DNA from: Caryophanales bacterium UBA4691
GTDB taxonomy: Bacteria > Bacillota_I > Bacilli_A > RFN20 > CAG-826
NCBI GenBank assembly: GCA_002404865.1
Contig: DHKP01000015.1
Span: forward strand, 1 to 33,450
Length of the DNA stretch: 33,450 nt
Direction of reading: 5' to 3'
Part shown: one piece after another, positions 1 through 11,060 of the stretch
How positions within the stretch are numbered: the first letter of the stretch is position 1
Layout: every line of letters begins with the position of its first letter
Made by a program: the position numbers and the translations under genes
The notes under the pieces: model-generated
Told to the model about the DNA's origin: nothing
The model's database searches: none
The model's input: the letters and a program-made list of their open reading frames with translations, nothing else

Positions 1-35
1 CGGCCGAATCCGTTAATAGCTAGTTTAATTGACAT
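1..35 (-). CDS. gap: Glyceraldehyde-3-phosphate dehydrogenase, N-terminal fragment (runs off the left edge)
   Basis: Only the first 11 codons and part of the twelfth are inside the window. They read MSIKLAINGFGR, the start of the NAD-binding Rossmann fold (GFGRIGR motif) that is almost diagnostic of type I GAPDH. The enzyme converts glyceraldehyde-3-phosphate, NAD and phosphate into 1,3-bisphosphoglycerate in cytoplasmic glycolysis. The ATG is at 33-35 and is preceded by a strong AAGGAGG (46-52) with 10 nt spacing, which fixes the start. The gene is transcribed leftward, in the same direction as the uvrA-xre operon but separated from it by about 170 bp with its own promoter-like signals. Identity rests on 12 residues plus the RBS, so it is good but not complete. 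Confidence 0.85.
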   Translation of the reverse strand, partial: MSIKLAINGFG

Positions 36-45
36 TTAATGATGT

Positions 46-76
46 CCTCCTTGTATAAACCGCAATTGAAATAATA
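46..76 (-). promoter_or_regulatory. gap ribosome binding site and possible -10 box
   Basis: On the minus strand AAGGAGG lies at 46-52, 10 nt before the gap ATG. A TATTAT hexamer at 71-76 could be the -10 box, giving a leader of roughly 30 nt. No good -35 hexamer is visible 16-18 bp further upstream, so the promoter call is tentative while the RBS is clear. Confidence 0.5.
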
Positions 77-157
77 CAACCTTCTATAAGAAGAAAAAAG
101 AGAATTACTGAAAAAATACCGGTATAACGTATCAAAAGTTATTCTTAAGTCTTTTTT

Positions 158-171
158 TGGAAACGTTTAAA
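158..171. promoter_or_regulatory. Catabolite-responsive-element-like box upstream of gap
   Basis: TGGAAACGTTTAAA matches the CcpA cre consensus (TG, AA, central CG, W-rich right half) except for one base near the right end. It lies 123-136 bp upstream of the gap start, between gap and xre. A very similar 14-mer, TGAAAGCGCTTAAA, sits in the PFOR promoter spacer, with the same deviation from consensus. Binding by a CcpA-like protein is an inference; no ccpA gene is in the window. Confidence 0.35.
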
Positions 172-204
172 TCGAAAAATCATTATTTAATGGGCTTAGC
201 AATA

Positions 205-453
205 TCAAAGAAGTTGCTCCAAAGGAACCACCCCGCGAAAAAGCTCTTCAATGGTGAGGTCTAAGGCAATTGCGATTTTGTTTAACACTTTTACCGTGGG
301 ATTGCGCTTACCTTTTTCTAATTCGCTAAGGTAACTTTTCGCTACGCCGCTAGATAAAGCAAGAGCTAGTTGGCTCATCCCTTTTTCTTTCCTTAAATAA
401 GCAACGCGCTTACCAAGCTGAGCCAAAATATCTAAAGAGTCATCGTTTTTCAT
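205..453 (-). CDS. Small XRE-family helix-turn-helix regulator
   Basis: An 82-residue protein that is almost entirely one Cro/C1-type HTH domain (about residues 10-70): an LGKRVAYLRKEKGMSQ opening helix, then LALSSGVAKSYLSELEKGKRNPT as the HTH and recognition helix, and the usual IAIALDLTIEELF closing helix. The family binds operators as dimers; no sensor domain is present, so ligand and targets are unknown. Its ATG overlaps the last 14 bp of whiA (440-453), and a GAGG lies 9 nt upstream inside whiA, so it is translationally coupled to whiA and is the last gene of the uvrA-lgt-trxB-whiA operon. A weak AT-rich hairpin (181-192, CATTA/TAATG) followed on the minus strand by ATTTTT may end the transcript. 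An XRE gene directly after whiA is not the standard Bacillota neighbourhood. Confidence 0.85.
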   Translation of the reverse strand: MKNDDSLDILAQLGKRVAYLRKEKGMSQLALALSSGVAKSYLSELEKGKRNPTVKVLNKIAIALDLTIEELFRGVVPLEQLL

Positions 454-1405
454 GGGTAATAGCCTCTAAATAAGATTGATGAAGAAAGCGAAATAGGTGA
501 TTGATATTGCTTTTTGAGACGGTTGTGGCAAGCTCTTCGCTCAAATAAGCGCTCAATTCCTCATAAGAAGCGTCAGGATAACGAAGGCGGAAAGAGCAAA
601 GGAGAGACAGTTTAGGATTCGAGAAGCATTCTAACCCTCCATGCTCTTTTAAATATTCGATTTCCTTTGTTTGTCTTTCGCTCGTTTTGACAAGCTTCCC
701 CATATTCGCGGAGTCTAGGTTATTCAAACGATTGGTTTGATTCGCGAAATCGCGGTCAATCCTCACGTTTTCAAAATGCAAACAGGATTCTTTTGCCCCT
801 ACTAGAATCAAAAAATCGCTTATTTCATCGCTCCGTTTTAGGTAAATGACGGATTCGTTTCTTCGTTTCACGACCTTAGAATGGAAGGAATGCGAAACGA
901 TTTTGTTCCATGCTTTCGATAGAGAGTGGGCGTATTCTTCGTCAAGCAAAGCAATTTCGAGGTGATAGGAAGCGCTTTTTGGATCATTGACGGAACCTGC
1001 CGCCAAAAAAGCGCCAGCCAAAAACGAAGCGCTTTGCTCATCGTTAACCATGGCGAATTTTGGAAGCTTATGGCTAAGAAGATCGATTCCCAAATCGTTT
1101 AAGATGTCCATGGCTTCGTCTTCGACAATAACGAGATAATTGATTCGCTTGAGAAAACCCGCGCTTCGAATATAAGCGAAGCGAACGTTGACGCCGTATA
1201 GTTCGTGCAAATACTCATAAATTAATTTTGCAATCGATGCTTTTTCGCTACGGCACTCAAGAACTTCTTTCCCTTTACCAAAACGAACGTGGCCATTAAT
1301 TTTAATAAAGCTCGATAATAAGGACCTTTTATCGACGTCACTACGAAAAAAAGAAACAATTTCGTCTTTGACATTAGAAGCAAATGACTGAGTCCTATTT
1401 TCCAT
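440..1405 (-). CDS. whiA: WhiA sporulation/cell-division-type regulator
   Basis: About 321 residues from the ATG at 1405. WhiA proteins combine an N-terminal degenerate LAGLIDADG homing-endonuclease fold with a C-terminal HTH; they act in division control and chromosome segregation in Bacillota and in sporulation in actinobacteria. Visible landmarks are the N-terminal block SFASNVKDEI, the second-repeat block FLAGAFLAAGSVNDP (family form FLRGAFLxxGSVxDP) followed by YHLEI, and the C-terminal RLRYPDASYEELSAYL...SKSNINHLFRFL, the family's SLxELG...SKSGVNHR HTH. A longer reading starting at 1507 adds 34 residues that belong to the trxB coding region in another frame, so I reject it. The start overlaps the trxB stop by 11 bp and no Shine-Dalgarno is evident, which suggests coupling to trxB translation. 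The usual partners rapZ and yvcK (mgfK) are missing here. Confidence 0.9.
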   Translation of the reverse strand: MENRTQSFASNVKDEIVSFFRSDVDKRSLLSSFIKINGHVRFGKGKEVLECRSEKASIAKLIYEYLHELYGVNVRFAYIRSAGFLKRINYLVIVEDEAMDILNDLGIDLLSHKLPKFAMVNDEQSASFLAGAFLAAGSVNDPKSASYHLEIALLDEEYAHSLSKAWNKIVSHSFHSKVVKRRNESVIYLKRSDEISDFLILVGAKESCLHFENVRIDRDFANQTNRLNNLDSANMGKLVKTSERQTKEIEYLKEHGGLECFSNPKLSLLCSFRLRYPDASYEELSAYLSEELATTVSKSNINHLFRFLHQSYLEAITHEKR

Positions 1406-2300
1406 AGTGAGATAAATAAGAAATGACGCTACTAGAGGCAATAGCCCCATCGCTAGCGGCCGTAACGATTTGGCGAAGCTTCTTTTCGCGAATATCGCCA
1501 ATCGCAAAAAGACCTTCTTCGCTACTACTCATTCCTTCATCAGTAACGATAAATCCATGATTGGTTTTTACTTCTAGGGGACTAAGGAAACTAATCGCGC
1601 TTTTTTCTTTGCTCAAAGGGAAAATCGCCGAAATCTCGATTGTGTTTTTATCGCCATCTAAAACATATTCAAGCGAATCCACATGATTTTCGCCATGGAT
1701 TTTTAAAGACTTCGCACCTTTTATCATTTTAATCTTTGGGTTTTTTACCACCCCGTAATAAGGAGAGGATTCACTTATCGCTTTATCGAAAAATAGATAG
1801 ACAACGCTTGCTAGAGACGAAAGATAAGCGGCTTCTATCAAAGCGTGCTCATCTTCGCCCACTACCGCCATCGGGCGGTTTAAGAAAAATCTCCCATCGC
1901 AAGTCGCGCAATAAGATACGCCCTTATGGATAAACTCTCTTTCGCCGGGGATAGAAGGAACGTTTGTAAGACCCGTTGCAACAATGACGGCTTTTGCTAA
2001 ATAACTATCAGCATCGGTTTCGACTAAGAATAGGTCGTTTTCTTTTCTCACTAAAGAAACTGACCCATACTCAATAGAAACGTGAAATGTATTGACGCTC
2101 GCCAAAAAAGATTGGGCAAGAGCTAATCCGCTAGTTGCGGGAACGCCAGGATAATTGTTCACGAAAGGAATCGTAAGTAATTTCCCACCTGGCGCAGACT
2201 TATCTAGGACAATTACTTTTTTGTTTGCGCGCGATAAATATAAAGCAGCAGTTAGTCCTGCTGGACCCGCCCCGATAATCACAGTATCAATTTGCTTCAT
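1395..2300 (-). CDS. trxB: Thioredoxin reductase-like flavoprotein lacking the NADPH-binding motifs
   Basis: A 301-residue two-domain flavin oxidoreductase. The FAD dinucleotide motif GAGPAG (10-15), GGKLLTIPFVNNYPG, ATG (108-110), redox-active CATC (131-134) and C-terminal FAIGDIR...RQIVTAASDGAIA are all present. In classical TrxB the CATC is followed by a second Rossmann motif, GGGNSA, and by HRRxxxR, which hold NADPH. Here those positions read VVGEDEHA (146-153) and LFFDKAISES (169-178), so both are lost. Such losses are known in ferredoxin-dependent flavin thioredoxin reductases (FFTR type) and related branches, so the electron donor may not be NADPH. The ATG at 2300 is chosen over the TTG at 2312 because GAAGG (2314-2318) would have zero spacing to the TTG. 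It lies between lgt and whiA, as in many Bacillota. Confidence 0.8.
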   Translation of the reverse strand: MKQIDTVIIGAGPAGLTAALYLSRANKKVIVLDKSAPGGKLLTIPFVNNYPGVPATSGLALAQSFLASVNTFHVSIEYGSVSLVRKENDLFLVETDADSYLAKAVIVATGLTNVPSIPGEREFIHKGVSYCATCDGRFFLNRPMAVVGEDEHALIEAAYLSSLASVVYLFFDKAISESSPYYGVVKNPKIKMIKGAKSLKIHGENHVDSLEYVLDGDKNTIEISAIFPLSKEKSAISFLSPLEVKTNHGFIVTDEGMSSSEEGLFAIGDIREKKLRQIVTAASDGAIASSSVISYLSHYGK

Positions 2301-2342
2301 CGCTTTATCCAACCTTCGTTTATTGTTAAAGAAAAGGAAGCG

Positions 2343-4178
2343 CTAAGCTTCCGTAGTTTTTTCATCTTTATCTTCATTTTTTGGCATAGGGGCCAAGGGC
2401 TTAATCGGACGATAGGTCAATAGATAATCAATTCCTAAAACCGCGCTCCAGCTACTAAAACCAATCAATAAGAAGAAGCCATAGCTCAAAGAATACGTGA
2501 TAGGATTGCCTTCTAGCTCAACAGGGAGGCCTGGCGTATACCCTTTGCCAAATAAGAAGAAGCAAACTCCGACTATCAAAGAAATCGAACCACAAATTGC
2601 AGCGATTTTAGAATATTTCTCGTTCTTTTTCATAATGAGGATGCTAGAGGCAGCCATTACTAACGCGCCAACGATCATAAAGATGAAACCGGTCAGCAAT
2701 AACGGGGCCTTATTCGAGAAAAGCACTTCAAAACCCATATACGTTTCTAAAAGCTTCGCGTCATTATGGCCGTTAGTGTATCCTCCGCTGAGAGAAGGTA
2801 AGAAAAGGAAGAAAATCGCACACAAAGTGATGCAACTAGAAACAAGCGGCAAAACGTAGGGTTTATGTTTCTCGTTTTTCTTATAGTAATCATAAAAATG
2901 GAAATACGTGCACATCGCTAGTCCAATGACGATATAGATAAGAGAATTGCAAACGCTCCAGGCATTATCGGCTCCCATATTGAAGGAAGAATTTCTCATT
3001 GGCTCCATAATGACACGGACAATTCCATACCAAATGAAATAGAAACCGGCAAGATCCCCTTTAACAAGATATTTCTTTAAGCCTTTGCCCAAAGCATAAA
3101 CAATAAGGAAATAGCCAGCGATATTAAGTAGACTCTCAATCAAAAACAGAGGGACATTAATCATATTTGCTGCTAGGAATTGGCCAGTATATCCATCGAA
3201 ATGCATCTGATTTCTAATCCAGGAAGGAAGCCACATCCAAGCGGACTCATTCACGGTTTGGCCATAGACTTCGTTATTGAAGAAATTCCCCCAACGTCCG
3301 ATTGCTTGAGCGATCAAAACCGTAGGAACGCAAGCATCTAGCGTAAAACGAGGATCACAATATTTTCTGGCAAATTTAATGAGCAAATATCCAGCCAAAA
3401 CGCCTGCTACCGCCCCGCCAAGAATAGTCAATCCGCCATCCCAGATGGCAAAGGGATTGCTTTTCCCATTTGCGAATTCGCGTTCGAAATTGCCAACGAC
3501 ATACCACACACGCGCACCGATTATCCCGGCTGGGAAAGCGATAAGGATCACAATATCAAGAAGGCCGTGTCTACCATATTCTTTGAACATCGTGCGATCG
3601 GCAATCGCATAAGAAACTAGCGCCCCGCTTACGATAATGATGCCGTACCAGGCAACATGGAAATCGCCAGATTTAGCGCGATTTAAGGCGCTTACCCAAT
3701 AAAAGCCGTCTTTCCCAATCGCAAAGCCACTGATTAAAGGATAATTGAGCCATGGCGATAACCCTTCCATGAAGGTTAGGAAACCCGCTATAACCAAAGC
3801 AATCGAAAAATAAAAGACAAAAGAGAGCTCTTTTGCAAAGATTTCCTCTTTCTTGCTCTTTTTTACCCGGATGATCGCACTAGAAATCAGTAAACTCGCG
3901 CTTGCTCCGAAAATGAATAGGCCAATCAAAAATAAAGCCATAAAAGTCGCACGATTATTAACCCATTCTTCATGGATAAGGTAAGTGCCTAGGCCCGCTA
4001 GAAGCGTAGAAACCCCAACTCCGATAGCAAGGGAATAATATCGTTTTCGCTCTATGCTAGAAAACGTCTTGCACCCTAGATTAGAAACGAAAGAATGAAC
4101 GAATTTCCCTAAATAGAAGGCAATCGCCGCCACGCCGAGCAAACCGGCGATCTGTAAAATAATTCCAAATGTCATCAT
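2343..4178 (-). CDS. lgt: Prolipoprotein diacylglyceryl transferase with extra membrane domains at both ends
   Basis: At 611 residues this is about twice the usual Lgt (270-300). The Lgt core lies at about residues 150-430: WYGIIIVSGAL, IVILIAFPAGIIGARVWYV, the WDGGLTILGG block (about 245-253), and the signature GRWGNFFNNEVYG (about 292-304), followed by the late IWYGIVRVIMEPMR block. Lgt transfers diacylglycerol from phosphatidylglycerol to the lipobox cysteine of lipoproteins; at least five lipoprotein genes lie in this window. Upstream of the core are about three extra membrane segments, and downstream about four more ending in a charged tail (KNEDKDEKTTEA). In E. coli-type Lgt the GGxxxxGG block contains an essential His (FHGG); here that position is Leu (ILGG). 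It begins 15 bp after uvrA with no clear Shine-Dalgarno, as MM; either Met may be used. Confidence 0.88.
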   Translation of the reverse strand: MMTFGIILQIAGLLGVAAIAFYLGKFVHSFVSNLGCKTFSSIERKRYYSLAIGVGVSTLLAGLGTYLIHEEWVNNRATFMALFLIGLFIFGASASLLISSAIIRVKKSKKEEIFAKELSFVFYFSIALVIAGFLTFMEGLSPWLNYPLISGFAIGKDGFYWVSALNRAKSGDFHVAWYGIIIVSGALVSYAIADRTMFKEYGRHGLLDIVILIAFPAGIIGARVWYVVGNFEREFANGKSNPFAIWDGGLTILGGAVAGVLAGYLLIKFARKYCDPRFTLDACVPTVLIAQAIGRWGNFFNNEVYGQTVNESAWMWLPSWIRNQMHFDGYTGQFLAANMINVPLFLIESLLNIAGYFLIVYALGKGLKKYLVKGDLAGFYFIWYGIVRVIMEPMRNSSFNMGADNAWSVCNSLIYIVIGLAMCTYFHFYDYYKKNEKHKPYVLPLVSSCITLCAIFFLFLPSLSGGYTNGHNDAKLLETYMGFEVLFSNKAPLLLTGFIFMIVGALVMAASSILIMKKNEKYSKIAAICGSISLIVGVCFFLFGKGYTPGLPVELEGNPITYSLSYGFFLLIGFSSWSAVLGIDYLLTYRPIKPLAPMPKNEDKDEKTTEA

Positions 4179-4193
4179 AATAAATCTATTGTA

Positions 4194-7049
4194 CTACTCG
4201 TATTGCCCTTTGTCTTTCGCCTCTTGAAGAACCTTCTTTAAGTATTGCCCAGTGTAAGAATTTGCCACTTCGCTCACTTCTTCAGGCGTTCCCGTAGCGA
4301 TAATGTTTCCTCCACGATTTCCGCCTTCTGGCCCGATGTCAATAATATAGTCAGCCACTTTGATTACGTCTAAGTTATGCTCGATAACAATTACTGTGTC
4401 ACCATGATCGACAATCGAAGAAAGCACACGGATAAGGCGTTTAACATCGTCAGTATGCAGTCCTGTCGTTGGCTCATCGAGAACATAAACGGTTTTCCCG
4501 GTTGGGCGACGTTGGAGTTCGTTAGCAAGTTTAACGCGTTCCGCCTCTCCGCCAGATAAAGTGGTAGCTGCTTGGCCTAGCTTAATGTAACCCAAGCCAA
4601 CATCGTATAAAGTTTTAATGGAATGATAGATTTTTGGGCGATTTTCAAAGAAATGCATCGCGTCTTCCACTCGCATCTCTAAAACATCGTAAATCGATTT
4701 TCCTTTGTATAGACAAGAAAGCGTTTCTTCGTTATAGCGTTTTCCATCGCACTCATCGCATTTAACATAAACATCAGGAAGGAAATTCATCGGAACGTAA
4801 GTCACCCCGGCCCCTTGGCATTTTTCGCATCTTCCCCCGGGAACATTAAAAGAGAATCTTCCTTTATCAAAGCCTCTCGCTCGCGCTTCTTCGGTCTCTG
4901 CAAATAAAGCGCGGATATCATCGAATACCTTAACGTAGGTTGCAGGGTTGCTCCGAGGCGTTCTTCCGATTGGCTCTTGCGAAATATTCACAAGTTTATC
5001 GATATTTTCTAAGCCAGTAATCGAAGAATATTCGCCAGGGAAAGTTTCTGCCCCGCTTAATTTCTTTTGAATCGCTTTGGTTAATGTTTCATTGATTAAA
5101 GAGGATTTCCCCGAGCCAGATACACCGGTAACGGCGATAAATTTTCCAAGCGGGAAAGCGACATTAATGTTTTTAAGGTTATGGCATTTTGCGCCTTTTA
5201 AGACAATTTTCTTGCCGTTTCCTTTCCTTCTTTTATTCGGAACAGAAATGTATTTTCGCCCTGAAAGGTAATCTCCAGTAATAGAATCCTTGCAATTCTC
5301 AACTTCTTTCTCTGTTCCACTCACGACAATTTGCCCGCCATGCACTCCAGCGCCAGGGCCAACATCGACCATGTAATCGCTCGCCCTCATCGTATCTTCA
5401 TCGTGTTCAACTACGATTAATGTATTCCCTAAATCACGCATTTCTTTCAGCGTTTCGATTAATTTTGCATTATCGCGCTGATGCAAGCCGATAGAAGGCT
5501 CATCAAGAACGTACAGAACGCCCGAAAGACGGCTTCCGATTTGGGTAGCCAAACGAATTCTTTGGCTTTCTCCTCCAGATAGAGTCATCGCTAAACGCGA
5601 TAAAGTCAAATAATCTAACCCGACATCGCTTAAAAATTTTGCGCGGTTATAGATTTCTTTGAGCACCAAATCGGCAATTTTTAATTGATTCTCGCTTAAT
5701 GTTTCTTTTGCTTGATTCACCCAAGCGAGCAAACGATCAATAGGAAGGCAAGTTACCTCATAAATATTTAAGCCGTTTACCTTGACCGCAAGTGCTTTTT
5801 CATTTAAGCGAGCCCCATGGCAATGCTCGCAGACGCTATCGCGCATAAATGATTCATAGTAATCAAACATCCATTTCGATGTCGTGTTAGCATAAAGGCG
5901 CTCGATTTTGGTTTTCACTCCTTCCAAAACGCCGCGTTTATGCATAATATTTCCGCCGGAAGTGCGAATTTCTCTATTTACTTCGCACTCACTGCCGTAA
6001 AGGATGTAATGCTTTTGCTCCTTTGATAAATCTTTCCAAGGCACATCATAAGGAATGTGATAAGTATCCATCAAAATGCAAAAGTCTTGCCATTCGATAT
6101 TGCTTGTGCCCACAACATTTTTGAAGTAGCGGATAGCGCCTTCATTGATAGTTTTGTTTGGGTCTGGAACAAGCAAATCTTCAGCTACCGAGCGGTTGAT
6201 GCCTAAGCCTTTGCAAGCTTCGCAATACCCCAAGGGAGCGTTAAAGGAAAATAAGCGCGGCTCTAGTTTGGGGACGCTGAACCCGCATTCTGGGCAGGTG
6301 TGATTACTAGAGACAAGCCGCTCCCCTTCTTCTGAAAGAATGATGATTTCGCCATGTCCATGGTCTAAAGCGATAGCGACATCATCCGATACACGGCTAC
6401 GAATATCTTCTTTCATGATGAGACGATCGATAACCAAGTCGATGTCGTGGCGTTTGTTTTTGTCCAAGTCAGTGACTTCGTCAAGTAGCTTAATCTCTTT
6501 ATCTACTCTAACGCGCGCAAAACCTTGGCTCTTTAATTTATCGATAATAGCTTTTTGGGTTCCTTTTTCATGTTTTACAATCGGAGCAAGGAGCTGGATT
6601 TTTTCTCCTAACCTGTGTTTCATGATGATATCAGTGATTGCAGTCGGAGAAAAAGAGACAATCGGGATGTTATGCGTTGGGCAATAGGGAACTCCAACGC
6701 GTGCGAAAAGAAGTCTTAAAAAATCATAGATTTCGGTAACCGTTCCTACGGTTGACCGCGGATTATGAGAAGTTGTTTTTTGATCAATGGAGATGGCAGG
6801 AGATAATCCTTCAATGCTATCGACATCTGGCTTATCCACTCCCCCTAAAAATTGACGGGCATATGGGGAAAGGGATTCAACATACCTTCTTTGTCCTTCC
6901 GCATAGATCGTATCAAACGCGAGTGTGCTTTTTCCGCTTCCGCTTAATCCGGAAAAAACGGTAAGAGTATTCTTAGGAATGGTGACATCAACGTTTTTTA
7001 AATTATTTTCGCGAGCGCCTTTAACAATAATGTAATTTCTTGAATCCAT
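4194..7049 (-). CDS. uvrA: UvrABC excinuclease subunit A
   Basis: A 951-residue protein, normal for UvrA (about 940-960), which loads UvrB at bulky DNA lesions in nucleotide excision repair. It has two ABC ATPase halves. The first has Walker A GLSGSGKS (34-41), the UvrB-binding and insertion region, a zinc module beginning CPECGFSVPKLEPRLFSFN and closing CEAC, and signature LSGGESQRIRLATQIG followed by YVLDEPSIGLHQRD. The second has GVSGSGKSSL, the CEKCQGAG...CDEC zinc finger that contacts DNA, LSGGEAERVKLA, and VLDEPTTGLH. All catalytic motifs are intact. It is the first gene of the operon. Its ATG lies only 9 nt after a perfect TATAAT and no Shine-Dalgarno precedes it, so the mRNA may be leaderless. 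An inverted repeat overlaps the promoter. Confidence 0.98.
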   Translation of the reverse strand: MDSRNYIIVKGARENNLKNVDVTIPKNTLTVFSGLSGSGKSTLAFDTIYAEGQRRYVESLSPYARQFLGGVDKPDVDSIEGLSPAISIDQKTTSHNPRSTVGTVTEIYDFLRLLFARVGVPYCPTHNIPIVSFSPTAITDIIMKHRLGEKIQLLAPIVKHEKGTQKAIIDKLKSQGFARVRVDKEIKLLDEVTDLDKNKRHDIDLVIDRLIMKEDIRSRVSDDVAIALDHGHGEIIILSEEGERLVSSNHTCPECGFSVPKLEPRLFSFNAPLGYCEACKGLGINRSVAEDLLVPDPNKTINEGAIRYFKNVVGTSNIEWQDFCILMDTYHIPYDVPWKDLSKEQKHYILYGSECEVNREIRTSGGNIMHKRGVLEGVKTKIERLYANTTSKWMFDYYESFMRDSVCEHCHGARLNEKALAVKVNGLNIYEVTCLPIDRLLAWVNQAKETLSENQLKIADLVLKEIYNRAKFLSDVGLDYLTLSRLAMTLSGGESQRIRLATQIGSRLSGVLYVLDEPSIGLHQRDNAKLIETLKEMRDLGNTLIVVEHDEDTMRASDYMVDVGPGAGVHGGQIVVSGTEKEVENCKDSITGDYLSGRKYISVPNKRRKGNGKKIVLKGAKCHNLKNINVAFPLGKFIAVTGVSGSGKSSLINETLTKAIQKKLSGAETFPGEYSSITGLENIDKLVNISQEPIGRTPRSNPATYVKVFDDIRALFAETEEARARGFDKGRFSFNVPGGRCEKCQGAGVTYVPMNFLPDVYVKCDECDGKRYNEETLSCLYKGKSIYDVLEMRVEDAMHFFENRPKIYHSIKTLYDVGLGYIKLGQAATTLSGGEAERVKLANELQRRPTGKTVYVLDEPTTGLHTDDVKRLIRVLSSIVDHGDTVIVIEHNLDVIKVADYIIDIGPEGGNRGGNIIATGTPEEVSEVANSYTGQYLKKVLQEAKDKGQYE

Positions 7050-7058
7050 ACGGACTAA

Positions 7059-7087
7059 ATTATAATGAGTATTTATAAAAACTCATT
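7059..7087 (-). promoter_or_regulatory. uvrA promoter with inverted-repeat operator
   Basis: On the minus strand a perfect TATAAT lies at 7059-7064, 9 nt before the uvrA ATG, so transcription should start only 2-3 nt before or at the start codon. Immediately upstream is an inverted repeat, AATGAGT (7064-7070) and ACTCATT (7081-7087), separated by 10 nt and covering the promoter spacer. A TTGAAT lies slightly too far upstream (20-bp spacer) to be a good -35. The repeat does not match the Bacillota LexA box (CGAAC-N4-GTTCG), so the regulator is unknown. Confidence 0.5.
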
Positions 7088-7127
7088 CAAGAAACTCTCT
7101 CAAAGTGGAATTTAGTTTTCTAATCGC

Positions 7128-7133
7128 TATAAT
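7128..7133 (+). promoter_or_regulatory. -10 box of the tRNA-Pro gene
   Basis: A perfect TATAAT 11 bp before the tRNA 5' end. A -35 hexamer is poor (GTGGAA at 17-bp spacing). It is divergent from the uvrA promoter about 65 bp away. Confidence 0.6.
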
Positions 7134-7144
7134 AGTTTAGCGTT

Positions 7145-7221
7145 CGGGACGTAGCGCAACTTGGTAGCGCGCTTCCTTGGGGTGGAAGAGGTTGTGAGTT
7201 CAAATCTCATCGTTCCGACCA
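7145..7221 (+). tRNA. tRNA-Pro, anticodon GGG, CCA encoded
   Basis: The cloverleaf folds completely. The acceptor CGGGACG (7145-7151) pairs with CGTTCCG (7211-7217) with one G-U. The D arm is GCGC/GCGC (7154-7157, 7167-7170) with a GG-containing loop. The anticodon stem is CTTCC/GGAAG (7172-7176, 7184-7188) with loop TTGGGGT, giving anticodon GGG at 7179-7181. The T arm is GTGAG/CTCAT with loop TTCAAAT. Discriminator A at 7218 is followed by CCA at 7219-7221. It reads CCC and CCU proline codons. It has its own -10 box upstream and a rho-independent terminator downstream, so it is a monocistronic unit. Confidence 0.95.
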
Positions 7222-7236
7222 TTCAATTTGAAATTT

Positions 7237-7272
7237 CCCCATGATTTACCTAAATCTATGGGGCTTTCTTTT
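7237..7272 (+). terminator. Rho-independent terminator after tRNA-Pro
   Basis: CCCCAT-G-ATTTA, loop CC, TAAAT-CT-ATGGGG forms an 11-bp interrupted stem, followed by CTTTCTTTT. It lies 16 nt after the tRNA CCA. Confidence 0.8.
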
Positions 7273-7377
7273 AATTTGAATATTTCGAAATTGCTAGTTA
7301 AGGGGATATTTTTTTGAAATACGAAGAAAAATATACCGTTAAATGCCGTTTTCACGAGATAGATTTCTTTATCGCAA

Positions 7378-7419
7378 AGAAAAAAAGAAAGAAATCGCGT
7401 CAATAGAGAACGCGATTTC
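7378..7419 (-). terminator. Rho-independent terminator of PFOR
   Basis: On the minus strand a perfect 10-bp stem, GAAATCGCGT (7410-7419) and ACGCGATTTC (7391-7400) with a 9-nt loop, is followed by TTTCTTTTTTTC. It starts 17 nt after the PFOR stop. Confidence 0.9.
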
Positions 7420-7435
7420 TAACTTTGAAAATGAA

Positions 7436-11005
<3,570 letters not shown>

Positions 11006-11015
11006 TTTTATATGT

Positions 11016-11060
11016 CTCCTTATACGGGCTTAGTATAAGATTTTAAGCGCTTTCATTCAA
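11016..11060 (-). promoter_or_regulatory. PFOR promoter, RBS and embedded catabolite-control-like box
   Basis: On the minus strand: -35 TTGAAT (11055-11060), 17-bp spacer, -10 TATACT (11032-11037), then AAGGAG (11016-11021). The spacer contains TGAAAGCGCTTAAA (11044-11057), centred on the 8-bp palindrome AAGCGCTT. It fits the CcpA cre consensus with one mismatch. A repressor bound there would block RNA polymerase directly. Promoter and RBS are good; the cre reading is an inference. Confidence 0.7.

Noticed and set aside
1406..1507. N-terminal extension of WhiA by 34 residues
   Set aside because: The extension lies wholly within trxB coding sequence, and the WhiA family begins at the ENRTQSFASNVKDEI-type block.
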